Positions 9,861-19,270 of a stretch of 64,000 bases of DNA are shown here, piece by piece. Location of the stretch: the NCBI RefSeq assembly GCF_902506495.1, contig NZ_LR733264.1, positions 1,054,001 to 1,118,000 on the forward strand. The letters are read 5' to 3'. Every line of letters starts with the position of its first letter. The stretch's first letter is position 1. The notes under the pieces were generated by a model. The model worked only from the letters and a program-made list of their open reading frames with translations. It was not told the origin of the DNA and ran no database searches. Source of the stretch: Pseudomonas sp. 8O. GTDB taxonomy: Bacteria > Pseudomonadota > Gammaproteobacteria > Pseudomonadales > Pseudomonadaceae. The position numbers and the translations under genes were made by a program.

Positions 9861-11568
9861 CGATGCGCTGGCCGGGTTGTTGGGCCTTGGCAGCCAGTCG
9901 GCGCGCAAGAGCCACTACCCTGAGTTGCTGGCGCGCCTTGAAGAGCTGGAAACCGAGCGCAACCGCTACAAGTGGCTGTTCGAGCACGCCGTGCACGGCA
10001 TCATCCAGGCGAGCCTGCAGGACGGCGTACTGGCGGCGAATCCGGCAATGGCGCGCATGCTTGGGTATGACGATCCGCAGGAGGTGCTGTGGTCGTTGGG
10101 CGATCTGGCCCGGCATCTGTTCGTTGGCGGTTTCGACGAGCTGGACGTGATTCGTCAGCGGCTGAGCCAGGGCCAGGCCCTGCTCGGCTACGAAACGCGT
10201 CTGCGTCGGCGCGACGGCAGTACCATCGACGTGCTGATGAATCTGCTGCTCAAGCCCGAAGGCAAGGGCGTCTTCGAGGGTTTCGTCGCCGATATCACTG
10301 AGCGCAAGCAGGCGCAGCAGCGTCTGCAACAACTCAACGACGAACTGGAGCGTCGCGTTGCGGCGCGCACCTATGAACTGCTCGAATCCAACCGCAACCT
10401 GCAGCGGCAGATCGAGGAGCGTGAGCGCATCGAGTTGGCCCTGCGCGAGGCACGCGACGCCGCCGAAGCCGCCAACCGCAGCAAGGACAAGTACCTGGCC
10501 GCCGCCAGTCATGACCTGCTACAGCCACTCAATGCCGCGCGCCTGCTGATCTCCACGCTGCGTGAGCGTGAGCTGCCGATTGCCGAGCGTAATCTGGTCG
10601 AGCGCAGCCATCTGGCGCTCGAGGGGGCTGAGGATCTGCTGGCCGACCTGCTGGATATCTCCAAACTGGATCAGGCAGCGATCAAGCCGGATGTCGATGT
10701 CTATCGCCTCGAAGAGCTGTTGGCGCCGTTGGCTTCGGAATTCGACAGCGTCGCCAGCGCCAATGGTTTGCGTCTGCGCGTAAGCATCGCCGACTACGCG
10801 GTAAGCACCGATTTCCGGCTGATGACGCGTATCCTGCGCAACTTCCTCAGCAATGCCTGCCGCTACACCGAGCGCGGCGGCGTACTGCTCGGCGCGCGGC
10901 GTCGTGGTGATTTCGTCGAGCTGCAAGTGTGGGACAGCGGCCGGGGTATTGCGGCCGATCAGTTGGACAAGATCTTCCTCGAGTTCAATCAGCTGGAGGT
11001 CGGGCGCGCCGCCGAGCGCAAGGGCGTTGGCCTGGGCCTCGCCATCGTCGAGCGTATCGCCCGCATGCTGGGATATCCGGTGCAGGTGCGTTCGCAGCCA
11101 GGGCGCGGTTCGGTGTTCAGCATTCGCGTGCCCCTGGCGCAGGCCAGGCCGCAGCGCCAGGTGCCGTCCATGGCGCAGCTGGTTCTCGGCAATCCCCTGC
11201 CGGGCCGGCGCTTGTTGGTGATCGACAACGAAGTGGACATCCTTCATAGCATGGACGCACTGCTCCGGCAGTGGGGCTGCGAGGTGGTGACGGCCGTTGA
11301 TCTTCCCGAGGCGCTGCAGCGTCTGCAGGGCAGGGCGCCGGAAGTGATTCTGGCCGATTTTCACCTCGATCACGGTGTGCTCGGCTGCCAGGTGATACAG
11401 CAATTGCGTGACGAATTTTCCAGGCCGATCCCGGCGCTGATCATCAGTGCCGATCGCAGCGATGACTGCCGGCGCGAGCTGCAGGCGCTGGGCGCGCCGC
11501 TGCTGAACAAACCGGTCAAGCCAGGCAAACTGCGTGCCGTGCTCAGCCAGCTTCTGATGGAAACGTGA
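9844..11568 (+). CDS. ercS': PAS hybrid sensor histidine kinase ErcS'
   Basis: A 574-residue cytoplasmic kinase with a PAS domain (about residues 30-150) and a coiled coil leading to HisKA with the phospho-acceptor in AAASHDLLQPLNAARLL. HATPase_c follows (NACRYTERGG, DSGRGI, GVGLGLAIV), then a C-terminal receiver (LLVIDNEVDILHSM, ILADFHLDH with the acceptor Asp). No transmembrane segment is seen. The start ATG at 9844 lies within the end of ercA behind GAGGTGG, indicating translational coupling. In P. aeruginosa this kinase belongs to the ethanol-oxidation regulatory network. Confidence 0.9.
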   Translation: MARRSDDALAGLLGLGSQSARKSHYPELLARLEELETERNRYKWLFEHAVHGIIQASLQDGVLAANPAMARMLGYDDPQEVLWSLGDLARHLFVGGFDELDVIRQRLSQGQALLGYETRLRRRDGSTIDVLMNLLLKPEGKGVFEGFVADITERKQAQQRLQQLNDELERRVAARTYELLESNRNLQRQIEERERIELALREARDAAEAANRSKDKYLAAASHDLLQPLNAARLLISTLRERELPIAERNLVERSHLALEGAEDLLADLLDISKLDQAAIKPDVDVYRLEELLAPLASEFDSVASANGLRLRVSIADYAVSTDFRLMTRILRNFLSNACRYTERGGVLLGARRRGDFVELQVWDSGRGIAADQLDKIFLEFNQLEVGRAAERKGVGLGLAIVERIARMLGYPVQVRSQPGRGSVFSIRVPLAQARPQRQVPSMAQLVLGNPLPGRRLLVIDNEVDILHSMDALLRQWGCEVVTAVDLPEALQRLQGRAPEVILADFHLDHGVLGCQVIQQLRDEFSRPIPALIISADRSDDCRRELQALGAPLLNKPVKPGKLRAVLSQLLMET

Positions 11569-11648
11569 ACGAGCGCAGACTGGCGGAGTGAACCTGGGCG
11601 ATTTGGATGCTGTCTATTGGCTACCTCGTCCTTCAGGAGATAACCACA

Positions 11649-12056
11649 ATGACAATTTCCATGAACCCCGTCATGCGCCGTCTGGCAGCCATTACCGCGC
11701 TGTTTCACCTGCTGCTGGTGGTACAGATTCCTGCCGCGAATGCGGCGATGGTTGGCACCCACGAGGTGATCGCCGAGCAGCAGCACAAGGTGGATCAGGA
11801 GCAGTTGATGGCCATGCTCGATGACGAGCAGGTGAAGGAGAAACTGGTGTCGATGGGCGTCGACCGTGATCAGGTCGAGTCGCGTATCGCCAGCCTGACC
11901 CCGGCCGAGCTGGCGCAGTTCAACCAGCAGCTGGATCAGGCGCCTGCCGGTGCGGGTGTGGTCGGTATCATCGTGTTGTTTCTGGTGATCTTCATCATCA
12001 CTGATATGCTGTGCGCCACCAACATCTTCAGTTTCGTTAAATGCATAAATCGCTGA
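11649..12056 (+). CDS. PA2779-like small membrane protein
   Basis: A 135-residue protein starting at the ATG at 11649 behind GGAGATAA. It has a signal-like hydrophobic stretch at about residues 11-30 and a helical middle rich in Gln/Glu/Lys. A C-terminal transmembrane helix (VVGIIVLFLVIFIITDML) follows. It is always paired with the downstream peptidase (PA2779/PA2778 pair) and overlaps it by 16 bp. The function is unknown; a partner or substrate of the peptidase is only an inference. Confidence 0.85.
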   Translation: MTISMNPVMRRLAAITALFHLLLVVQIPAANAAMVGTHEVIAEQQHKVDQEQLMAMLDDEQVKEKLVSMGVDRDQVESRIASLTPAELAQFNQQLDQAPAGAGVVGIIVLFLVIFIITDMLCATNIFSFVKCINR

Positions 12057-12994
12057 TTCGCCTCTGCTGTATCGCATCGATCGTTTTACTCACAGCCTGC
12101 GCTCGCTCCCCGGTGTTATCACCGGTGGGCGAGCGTTTGCCTGAGCGGGTGGAGCTCACCGACGTTCCCTTCTTCCCTCAGGACGCCTACCAGTGCGGGC
12201 CGGCTGCCTTGGCTACCATGCTCAATCAGCGTGGTGTGCTGACCACGCCCGGCGCGCTCAAGGACAAGGTCTACATCCCCAGCCGTGAAGGCAGTCTGCA
12301 GGTCGAGATGGTCGCTGCCGCGCGCAATCACGAAATGCTGGTGTATCCGCTGCAGCCGCGCCTGGAGGCCGTGTTGGCCGAAGTGGCCGCTGGCAATCCC
12401 GTGCTGGTGCTGCAGAACCTGGCGTTCGACTTCTACCCGCAGTGGCATTTCGCAGTGGTGGTCGGTTACGACCGTCGTGAGCGCACGCTGATTCTGCGTT
12501 CTGCCACCACGCGCCGGCTCGAAGACAGCTTCGCCAGTTTCGACAGAACCTGGGAGCGCGGCGGGCGTTGGGCGGTTGTGACCTTGCCGCCTGAGCGTCT
12601 GCCGGCGCAAGCCGATATGCAGGTCTGGATGACGGCTGCCAATGACCTCGAGCAAACCGGCAATGCCCAGACTGCTCGGCGTGCCTATCGCCGTGCCACC
12701 GAAGTCTGGCCGGAGCAGGCACTGCCCTGGTTCGCCCTGAGCAACAGCCGCTATGCCGAGGGTGATCGCAAGGGCGCGGAGCAGGCATTGCGTGAGAGCC
12801 TGGAGCGCGAGCCGGATTTCGCTGCCGGTTGGTTCAACCTGTCGCAGGTGCTGGGCGAGCAGGGTTGTGCCTCTGAGGCGCAGAAGGCACAGGCCTGTGC
12901 GCAGCGGCTGGCACCGGATGATGCACGCTTCGCTGCACCGCCGAAGACCAGTGATTCCGGTGGACAGTGTCAGGCCTTGTCGGTCTGTCCATGA
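12041..12994 (+). CDS. PA2778-like lipoprotein cysteine peptidase (C39 fold) with TPR tail
   Basis: A 317-residue protein. The lipobox LTAC at about residues 17-20 marks it as a lipoprotein. A peptidase C39-like domain follows, with the catalytic Cys in QDAYQCGPAALAT and the His in WHFAVVVGYD. The C-terminal third has TPR-like repeats (TARRAYRRATEVWPEQALPWFALSNSRYAEGD). The domain set suggests cleavage of a small secreted or membrane protein, with the upstream PA2779-like gene the natural candidate. A bidirectional terminator lies 7 bp downstream. Confidence 0.88.
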   Translation: MHKSLIRLCCIASIVLLTACARSPVLSPVGERLPERVELTDVPFFPQDAYQCGPAALATMLNQRGVLTTPGALKDKVYIPSREGSLQVEMVAAARNHEMLVYPLQPRLEAVLAEVAAGNPVLVLQNLAFDFYPQWHFAVVVGYDRRERTLILRSATTRRLEDSFASFDRTWERGGRWAVVTLPPERLPAQADMQVWMTAANDLEQTGNAQTARRAYRRATEVWPEQALPWFALSNSRYAEGDRKGAEQALRESLEREPDFAAGWFNLSQVLGEQGCASEAQKAQACAQRLAPDDARFAAPPKTSDSGGQCQALSVCP

Positions 12995-13000
12995 TGCACA

Positions 13001-13030
13001 TGAAAACGGCGCCCGAGGGCGCCGTTTTCA
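13001..13030. terminator. Bidirectional terminator
   Basis: A 14-bp perfect stem (13001-13014 with 13017-13030) has A-tracts on one side and T-tracts on the other. It sits between the convergent PA2778-like and oxidoreductase genes and serves both. Confidence 0.9.
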
Positions 13031-13049
13031 TCGATGTGCAGGCTGCTGA

Positions 13050-14333
13050 TCACACGCCGAGCTTGTCGCGCAGCGTGTAGTACCAGGCGCCGATGGCGCT
13101 GAAGGGTACCTGGAACATCCGCCCACCCGGGAAGGGGTAGTGCGGCAACCCGGCGAAGGCATCGAAACGCTCGGCCTGGCCGCGCAGCGCCTCGGCCAGT
13201 ACCTTGCCCGCCAGGTGCGTGTAGGTCACGCCATGGCCACTGCAGCCTTGCGAGTAATAGATGTTGTCGCCGATTCGGCCCACTTGCGGCAGTCGCGACA
13301 ACGTCAGCAGGAAGTTGCCGGTCCAGGCGAAGTCGATCTTCACGTCCTTCAGCTGCGGGAAAGTCTTGAGCATCTTCGGCCGGATGATCGCCTCGATGTT
13401 GGCCGGGTCGCGCGCACCATAGACCACGCCACCGCCGTAGATCAGGCGCTTGTCGCCGGTCAGGCGGTAGTAGTCGAGCAGGTAGTTGCAGTCCTCCACG
13501 CAGTAGTCCTGCGGCAGCAGGCTGGCAGCGACTTCATCGGACAATGGCTCGGTGGTGATCACCTGTGTGCCACACGGCATCGACTTGGAAGCCAGCTCCG
13601 GCACCAGATTGCCCAGGTAGGCGTTACCGGCGACCACCACGAACTTGGCCTTGATGCGGCCTTCCGGGGTGTGCACCACCGGGTTGGCACCGCGCTCGAT
13701 ACGGGTAGCAGGCGACTGTTCATAGATCACGCCGCCCAGCGATTCCACCGCAGCGGCTTCGCCCAGCGCCAGGTTCAGCGGATGGATGTGACCGCCGCTC
13801 ATGTCCAGCATGCCGCCGATATAGTTCTCGGTGGCGACGACTTCGCGAATGCGCTTGGCGTCCATCAGCTCCAGCTGGGTGTGGCCGTAGCGCTCCCACA
13901 GCTTCTTCTGCGATTCCAGATGGCCCATCTGCTTGCTGGTCAGCGCGGCGAATACACCACCGTCCTTCAGGTCGCACTGGATGTCGTACTTGGCGATGCG
14001 CTCACGGATGATGCGGCCACCTTCGAACGCCATCTGCCCGAGCAGTTGCGCCTGCTTGGGGCCGACCGTGCGTTCGATAACGTCGATATCACGGCTGTAG
14101 CTGTTGACGATTTGTCCGCCATTACGACCCGATGCGCCGAAGCCGACCTTGGCCGCTTCGACGATGCTCACCTTGAAACCGTTTTCCAGCAGAAACAGTG
14201 CAGTGGACAGGCCGGTGTAACCCGCGCCGATGATGCACACATCGGTTTCCACCTCGCCTTGCAGAGCAGGGCGTTGCGGGACGGGGTTGGCTGAAGCGGC
14301 GTAATAGGATTGTGGATATGCCGTGTGCGCCAT
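13050..14333 (-). CDS. pauB3: FAD-dependent oxidoreductase, gamma-glutamylputrescine oxidase type
   Basis: A 427-residue DAO-family flavoenzyme. The N-terminal dinucleotide motif CIIGAGYTGLSTALFLLE and the SGRNGGQI flavin contact are clear, and the C-terminal GCSGHGVTYTHLAGK closes the FAD site. It resembles PuuB/PauB enzymes, which oxidise gamma-glutamyl-polyamines to aldehydes and H2O2. Its position beside PA2778/PA2779 matches PA2776 (pauB3) of P. aeruginosa; the symbol rests on that synteny. The start ATG at 14333 has AGAGGTTC upstream. Confidence 0.8.
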   Translation of the reverse strand: MAHTAYPQSYYAASANPVPQRPALQGEVETDVCIIGAGYTGLSTALFLLENGFKVSIVEAAKVGFGASGRNGGQIVNSYSRDIDVIERTVGPKQAQLLGQMAFEGGRIIRERIAKYDIQCDLKDGGVFAALTSKQMGHLESQKKLWERYGHTQLELMDAKRIREVVATENYIGGMLDMSGGHIHPLNLALGEAAAVESLGGVIYEQSPATRIERGANPVVHTPEGRIKAKFVVVAGNAYLGNLVPELASKSMPCGTQVITTEPLSDEVAASLLPQDYCVEDCNYLLDYYRLTGDKRLIYGGGVVYGARDPANIEAIIRPKMLKTFPQLKDVKIDFAWTGNFLLTLSRLPQVGRIGDNIYYSQGCSGHGVTYTHLAGKVLAEALRGQAERFDAFAGLPHYPFPGGRMFQVPFSAIGAWYYTLRDKLGV

Positions 14334-14475
14334 CTTGAACCTCTGTTCTTTATTTTTTACGAATGATCCGATGCTACCTGAGTTGAAAATAGCCGGCTAG
14401 TGCCCGTGCAAAATATTCAACGATCCGGTTTCGATAAAAAATTGGCCTATTTCAGTGAGTTAGCGAAAAAATCTA

Positions 14476-14503
14476 TTGACGGCCAAAAAGATCTGCGTAG
14501 AAT
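14476..14503 (+). promoter_or_regulatory. Promoter of tRNA-Val
   Basis: The -35 TTGACG (14476-14481), 16-bp spacer and -10 TAGAAT (14498-14503) are followed by a GC-rich discriminator (GCGCACCC). This is typical of stringently controlled stable-RNA promoters. Confidence 0.8.
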
Positions 14504-14516
14504 GCGCACCCATCGA

Positions 14517-14593
14517 AGGCACATAGCTCAGTTGGTTAGAGCACCACCTTGACATGGTGGGGGTCGTTGGTTCGAGTCCAATTGTGCCTACCA
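14517..14593 (+). tRNA. tRNA-Val (GAC)
   Basis: The 77-nt cloverleaf has acceptor AGGCACA paired with TGTGCCT, an A discriminator and an encoded CCA. The anticodon stem CCACC/GGTGG carries the loop TTGACAT with anticodon GAC. The T arm GGTTCGAGTCC is canonical. Confidence 0.97.
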
Positions 14594-14600
14594 AATCGAT

Positions 14601-14630
14601 AAAAAGGGGTCGCTAAGCGGCCCCTTTTTT
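14601..14630 (+). terminator. Terminator after tRNA-Val
   Basis: AAAAAGGGGTCGC (14601-14613) pairs with GCGGCCCCTTTTT and is followed by a T-run to 14630. Confidence 0.9.
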
Positions 14631-14753
14631 GTTGCTCGAATTTTTCGGGTGACGCCTCAGGTTTTTGCGTGTTTGTTTCGGGCGGCAGCTTGTCAGGGCT
14701 CAGGCTTTCTGAAAGCATCCGCACTCTTTACTTCCAGTGACTCTGGTTCGGAC

Positions 14754-14863
14754 GGGTTGGCCTTCGGGCTCCTGCCATCGTTAGGTGGGTATACCGCTGA
14801 ATCGCTTCCTGGCTCATCCCAACCCACGTGACCTTTGGTAGGGGTCACCACTAGGAGAGGAGG
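14754..14863 (+). promoter_or_regulatory. Putative thrS translational operator mimicking the tRNA-Thr anticodon arm
   Basis: Just before the ribosome site AGGAGAGGAGG (14853-14863), GTGACCT (14828-14834) pairs with GGGTCAC (14842-14848), closing on a T-G wobble. The 7-nt loop is TTGGTAG, with U33, anticodon GGT (Thr) and A37 in the tRNA positions. Upstream, GGGTTGG (14754-14760) can pair with CCAACCC (14819-14825). In E. coli thrS, ThrRS binds a comparable anticodon-like hairpin and blocks its own translation; autoregulation here is inferred. Confidence 0.65.
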
Positions 14864-14867
14864 CGCC

Positions 14868-16790
14868 ATGCCCATCATTACTCTTCCCGACGGCAGTCAA
14901 CGTTCGTTCGATCATCCGGTATCCGTGCTGGAGGTCGCTCAATCCATTGGTGCAGGCCTGGCCAAGGCCACTCTGGCTGGCAAGGTAAACGGCAAGCAGG
15001 TCGATGCCTGTGACGTGATCGATGCCGATGCCACTTTGCAGATCATCACGCCGAAAGACGAAGAGGGGCTGGAAATCATCCGCCACTCCTGTGCTCACCT
15101 GGTTGGGCATGCCGTCAAGCAGCTGTATCCGAATGCCAAGATGGTGATCGGCCCGGTCATTGACGAAGGCTTCTATTACGACATCGCCATCGATCGTCCC
15201 TTCACGCCGGAAGACATGGCGGCCATCGAGAAGCGCATGGCCGAGCTGATCGAGAAGGACTACGACGTCATCAAGAAGATGACGCCGCGTGCCGAGGTCA
15301 TCGAGCTGTTCAAGTCGCGTGGCGAGGAATACAAGCTGCGTCTGATCGACGACATGCCGGATGAAACGGCCATGGGTCTGTACTTCCATGAAGAGTACGT
15401 CGACATGTGCCGTGGCCCGCACGTGCCGAACACGCGCTTCCTCAAGGCGTTCAAGCTGACCCGTATTTCCGGTGCCTACTGGCGCGGCGACTCGAAGAAC
15501 GAGCAGCTGCAGCGCGTTTACGGCACTGCCTGGGCGGACAAGAAGCAACTGGCTGCCTATATCCAGCGCATCGAAGAGGCAGAGAAGCGCGATCACCGTC
15601 GCATCGGCAAGCAGCTGGATCTGTTCCACCTGCAGGAAGAAGCGCCGGGCATGGTGTTCTGGCACCCCAACGGCTGGACCGTGTATCAGGTGCTGGAGCA
15701 ATACATGCGCCAGGTGCAGCGTGAGAACGGCTACGTCGAGGTGCGCACGCCGCAGGTGGTCGATCGCATCCTCTGGGAGCGTTCCGGGCACTGGTCCAAC
15801 TACGCCGAGAACATGTTCACCACGGCTTCGGAAAACCGCGACTATGCGGTCAAGCCGATGAACTGCCCGTGCCACGTACAGATCTTCAACCAGGGTCTGA
15901 AGTCCTACCGCGATCTGCCGCTGCGCCTGGCTGAATTCGGTGCCTGTCACCGCAACGAGCCGTCCGGTGCGCTGCACGGCATCATGCGCGTGCGTGGCTT
16001 CGTGCAGGACGATGCGCACATCTTCTGCACCGAAGATCAGGTGAAGAAGGAAGCGGCCGACTTCATCAAGCTGACCTTGCAGGTCTATGCGGACTTCGGT
16101 TTCAGCGATATCGCCATGAAGCTTTCGACTCGTCCCGCCAAGCGCGTAGGTTCCGACGAGCTGTGGGATCGTGCTGAGGGCGCGCTAGCCGAAGCGCTTA
16201 ACGAGTCCGGTCTGGCCTGGGAATACCAGCCGGGCGAGGGTGCTTTCTACGGTCCGAAGATCGAATTCACTCTGCGTGACTGCCTGGGGCGTAACTGGCA
16301 GTGCGGTACGCTGCAGTACGATCCGAACCTGCCTGAGCGTCTGGACGCCAGCTACATCGCCGAAGACAACAACCGCAAGCGCCCGGTCATGCTGCACCGC
16401 GCGATCCTTGGTTCGTTCGAGCGTTTCATCGGTATGCTGATCGAACATTACGCCGGATCTTTTCCTGCCTGGCTTGCTCCGACCCAGGCGGTGATCATGA
16501 ATATCACCGACAAACAGGCCGATTTTGCCCGTGAAGTCGAGAAAACTCTCAATCAAAGCGGTTTTCGTGCCAAGGTTGACTTGAGAAACGAAAAGATCGG
16601 CTTTAAAATCCGCGAGCATACCTTGCTCAAGGTTCCCTATCTCTTGGTTATTGGAGATCGGGAAGTCGAGACTCGATCCGTTGCTGTCCGTACCCGTGAA
16701 GGCGTCGATCTGGGCTCTCTGCCCATCGAGCAGTTCGCCGCACAGTTGCAGCAAGCGGTTTCCCGGCGTGGTCGCCAAGATTTGGAGTAA
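14868..16790 (+). CDS. thrS: Threonyl-tRNA synthetase
   Basis: A 640-residue class II synthetase that charges tRNA-Thr. The ATG at 14868 ([14 protein letters not shown]) is behind a strong AGGAGG. Order of domains: TGS (1-62), the editing/SAD domain with [16 protein letters not shown] (HxxxH), the catalytic core with MNCPCH (zinc Cys) and [11 protein letters not shown] (motif 2), and motif 3 [19 protein letters not shown]. The anticodon-binding domain is C-terminal. It heads the thrS-infC-rpmI-rplT operon. Confidence 0.98.
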   Translation: MPIITLPDGSQRSFDHPVSVLEVAQSIGAGLAKATLAGKVNGKQVDACDVIDADATLQIITPKDEEGLEIIRHSCAHLVGHAVKQLYPNAKMVIGPVIDEGFYYDIAIDRPFTPEDMAAIEKRMAELIEKDYDVIKKMTPRAEVIELFKSRGEEYKLRLIDDMPDETAMGLYFHEEYVDMCRGPHVPNTRFLKAFKLTRISGAYWRGDSKNEQLQRVYGTAWADKKQLAAYIQRIEEAEKRDHRRIGKQLDLFHLQEEAPGMVFWHPNGWTVYQVLEQYMRQVQRENGYVEVRTPQVVDRILWERSGHWSNYAENMFTTASENRDYAVKPMNCPCHVQIFNQGLKSYRDLPLRLAEFGACHRNEPSGALHGIMRVRGFVQDDAHIFCTEDQVKKEAADFIKLTLQVYADFGFSDIAMKLSTRPAKRVGSDELWDRAEGALAEALNESGLAWEYQPGEGAFYGPKIEFTLRDCLGRNWQCGTLQYDPNLPERLDASYIAEDNNRKRPVMLHRAILGSFERFIGMLIEHYAGSFPAWLAPTQAVIMNITDKQADFAREVEKTLNQSGFRAKVDLRNEKIGFKIREHTLLKVPYLLVIGDREVETRSVAVRTREGVDLGSLPIEQFAAQLQQAVSRRGRQDLE

Positions 16791-16795
16791 TAACT

Positions 16796-17341
16796 ATTAA
16801 GCGTGAAATGAGACAGGACAAGCGGGCCGCCCCCAAGGCGCCGATCAACGAAAACATCACCGCTCGTGAAGTGCGCCTGATTGGCGCAGACGGCGAGCAG
16901 GTTGGTATTGTTTCGATCGATGAGGCATTGCGCGTGGCTGAAGAAGCCAAGCTGGATCTGGTAGAGATCTCTGCTGACGCACTGCCGCCAGTTTGCCGCA
17001 TCATGGACTACGGCAAGCACCTGTTCGAGAAGAAGAAGCAGGCTGCTATCGCCAAGAAGAACCAGCACCAGCAGCAAATTAAAGAAATCAAGTTTCGTCC
17101 AGGGACGGAAGATGGGGATTACCAGGTAAAACTACGCAACCTGGTACGTTTCCTTGAAGACGGGGACAAGGCCAAGGTATCTCTGAGATTCCGTGGTCGT
17201 GAGATGGCTCACCAGGAGCTGGGTATGGAGCTGTTGAAGCGGGTCGAAGCCGACCTCGCTGAAATCGGCACCGTAGAACAGCATCCTAAGCTGGAAGGAC
17301 GCCAGCTGATGATGGTCATCGCACCCAAGAAGCGTAAATAA
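16796..17341 (+). CDS. infC: Translation initiation factor IF-3 (ATT start)
   Basis: 181 residues if read from ATT at 16796 (giving [19 protein letters not shown] after the first residue). The only good ribosome site, GGAG at 16784-16787, is spaced 8 nt from this ATT. The ATG at 16808 has none. ATT/ATA starts are the conserved basis of IF-3 autocontrol, because IF-3 rejects non-standard start codons. The N domain has [18 protein letters not shown] and the C domain [17 protein letters not shown]. It begins 5 bp after thrS. Confidence 0.93.
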   Translation: MKREMRQDKRAAPKAPINENITAREVRLIGADGEQVGIVSIDEALRVAEEAKLDLVEISADALPPVCRIMDYGKHLFEKKKQAAIAKKNQHQQQIKEIKFRPGTEDGDYQVKLRNLVRFLEDGDKAKVSLRFRGREMAHQELGMELLKRVEADLAEIGTVEQHPKLEGRQLMMVIAPKKRK

Positions 17342-17401
17342 TCTACCGGGCACTGGCAGGCCTGATGGTTATCAGTTGTTAATGAATGCGGAGTACAAAA
17401 C

Positions 17402-17596
17402 ATGCCAAAAATGAAAACCAAGAGCGGCGCTGCGAAGCGCTTCCTGAAGACTGCTACAGGCTTCAAGCACAAGCACGCTTTCAAGAGCCACATCCTGACC
17501 AAGATGTCCACGAAACGTAAGCGCCAGCTGCGTGGCAGCTCGCTGATCGGTCCGTCGGACAAAGCTAAAGTCGAGCGCATGCTGCGCGTTCGTTAA
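17402..17596 (+). CDS. rpmI: 50S ribosomal protein L35
   Basis: 64 residues, [20 protein letters not shown]..., a strongly basic canonical bL35. A ribosome site (GCGGAG) lies in the 60-nt leader after infC. That leader is where L20 represses translation in E. coli; the pairing is not resolved here. Confidence 0.97.
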   Translation: MPKMKTKSGAAKRFLKTATGFKHKHAFKSHILTKMSTKRKRQLRGSSLIGPSDKAKVERMLRVR

Positions 17597-17625
17597 TCGG
17601 TCAAGATACTTAGAGGTAATTACTC

Positions 17626-17982
17626 ATGGCTCGTGTTAAGCGTGGCGTTATCGCTCGTGCTCGTCACAAAAAGATTCTGAAACTGGCTAAGGGCTATTAC
17701 GGCGCTCGTTCGCGTGTGTTCCGTGTTGCCAAGCAGGCTGTCATCAAGGCTGGTCAATATGCCTACCGTGACCGTCGTCAGAAGAAACGTCAGTTCCGCG
17801 CACTGTGGATCGCTCGTATCAACGCTGGTGCTCGCGTCAACGGTCTGTCCTACAGCCGTCTGATCGCTGGCCTGAAGAAAGCGTCGATCGAAATCGACCG
17901 TAAGGTTCTGGCTGATCTGGCAGTGAACGAAAAAGCGGCGTTTGCTGCGATTGTCGAGAAGGCCAAGGCCGTTCTGGCTTAA
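17626..17982 (+). CDS. rplT: 50S ribosomal protein L20
   Basis: 118 residues, [19 protein letters not shown]..., canonical bL20 of normal length, needed for early 50S assembly and the usual repressor of its own operon. It follows rpmI by 29 bp. Confidence 0.98.
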   Translation: MARVKRGVIARARHKKILKLAKGYYGARSRVFRVAKQAVIKAGQYAYRDRRQKKRQFRALWIARINAGARVNGLSYSRLIAGLKKASIEIDRKVLADLAVNEKAAFAAIVEKAKAVLA

Positions 17983-17995
17983 GTCCCCCGACAAT

Positions 17996-18060
17996 CACCG
18001 GGCTCGCCCGGTGGCAACGTCAAAGATAGGGGAAGAGCCTTAACAGCTCTTCCCCTATTT
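17996..18060 (+). terminator. Tandem hairpins between rplT and pheS (partial terminator)
   Basis: The first hairpin is CACCGGG/CCCGGTG (17996-18013) with a CTCG loop. The second is a 13-bp stem ATAGGGGAAGAGC (18026-18038) with GCTCTTCCCCTAT (18046-18058). The T-run is short, so some read-through into pheST is likely. I see no Phe-rich leader peptide. Confidence 0.6.
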
Positions 18061-18078
18061 CGTATCTGGAGTCTGTAA

Positions 18079-19095
<1,017 letters not shown>

Positions 19096-19250
19096 CAGCT
19101 GCCCCTCATGATCGAATTAATTTAGCGTGACAGTCGCGTAGCGACGCTTCTCTCAAGCCCATCTCCCACGGGAGAAGGTGGCGCAAAGCGCCGGATGAGG
19201 GGGGGTATGCCGCGCAGGCTTGCATGATGTGGGTGCCTACGCGGCATGCC
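19096..19250. repeat. Repeat-bearing insert between pheS and pheT
   Basis: This gap contains a CATCTCCCACGGGAGAAGGTG-type dispersed element (about 19158-19200). A 12-bp stem GGGTATGCCGCG (from about 19204) pairs with CGCGGCATGCCC (to about 19255). It looks like an insertion into the pheST operon. The pheT ribosome site AAGGAGA lies just beyond. Confidence 0.55.
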
Positions 19251-19270
19251 CGTCAAGGAGAACGGACAAC

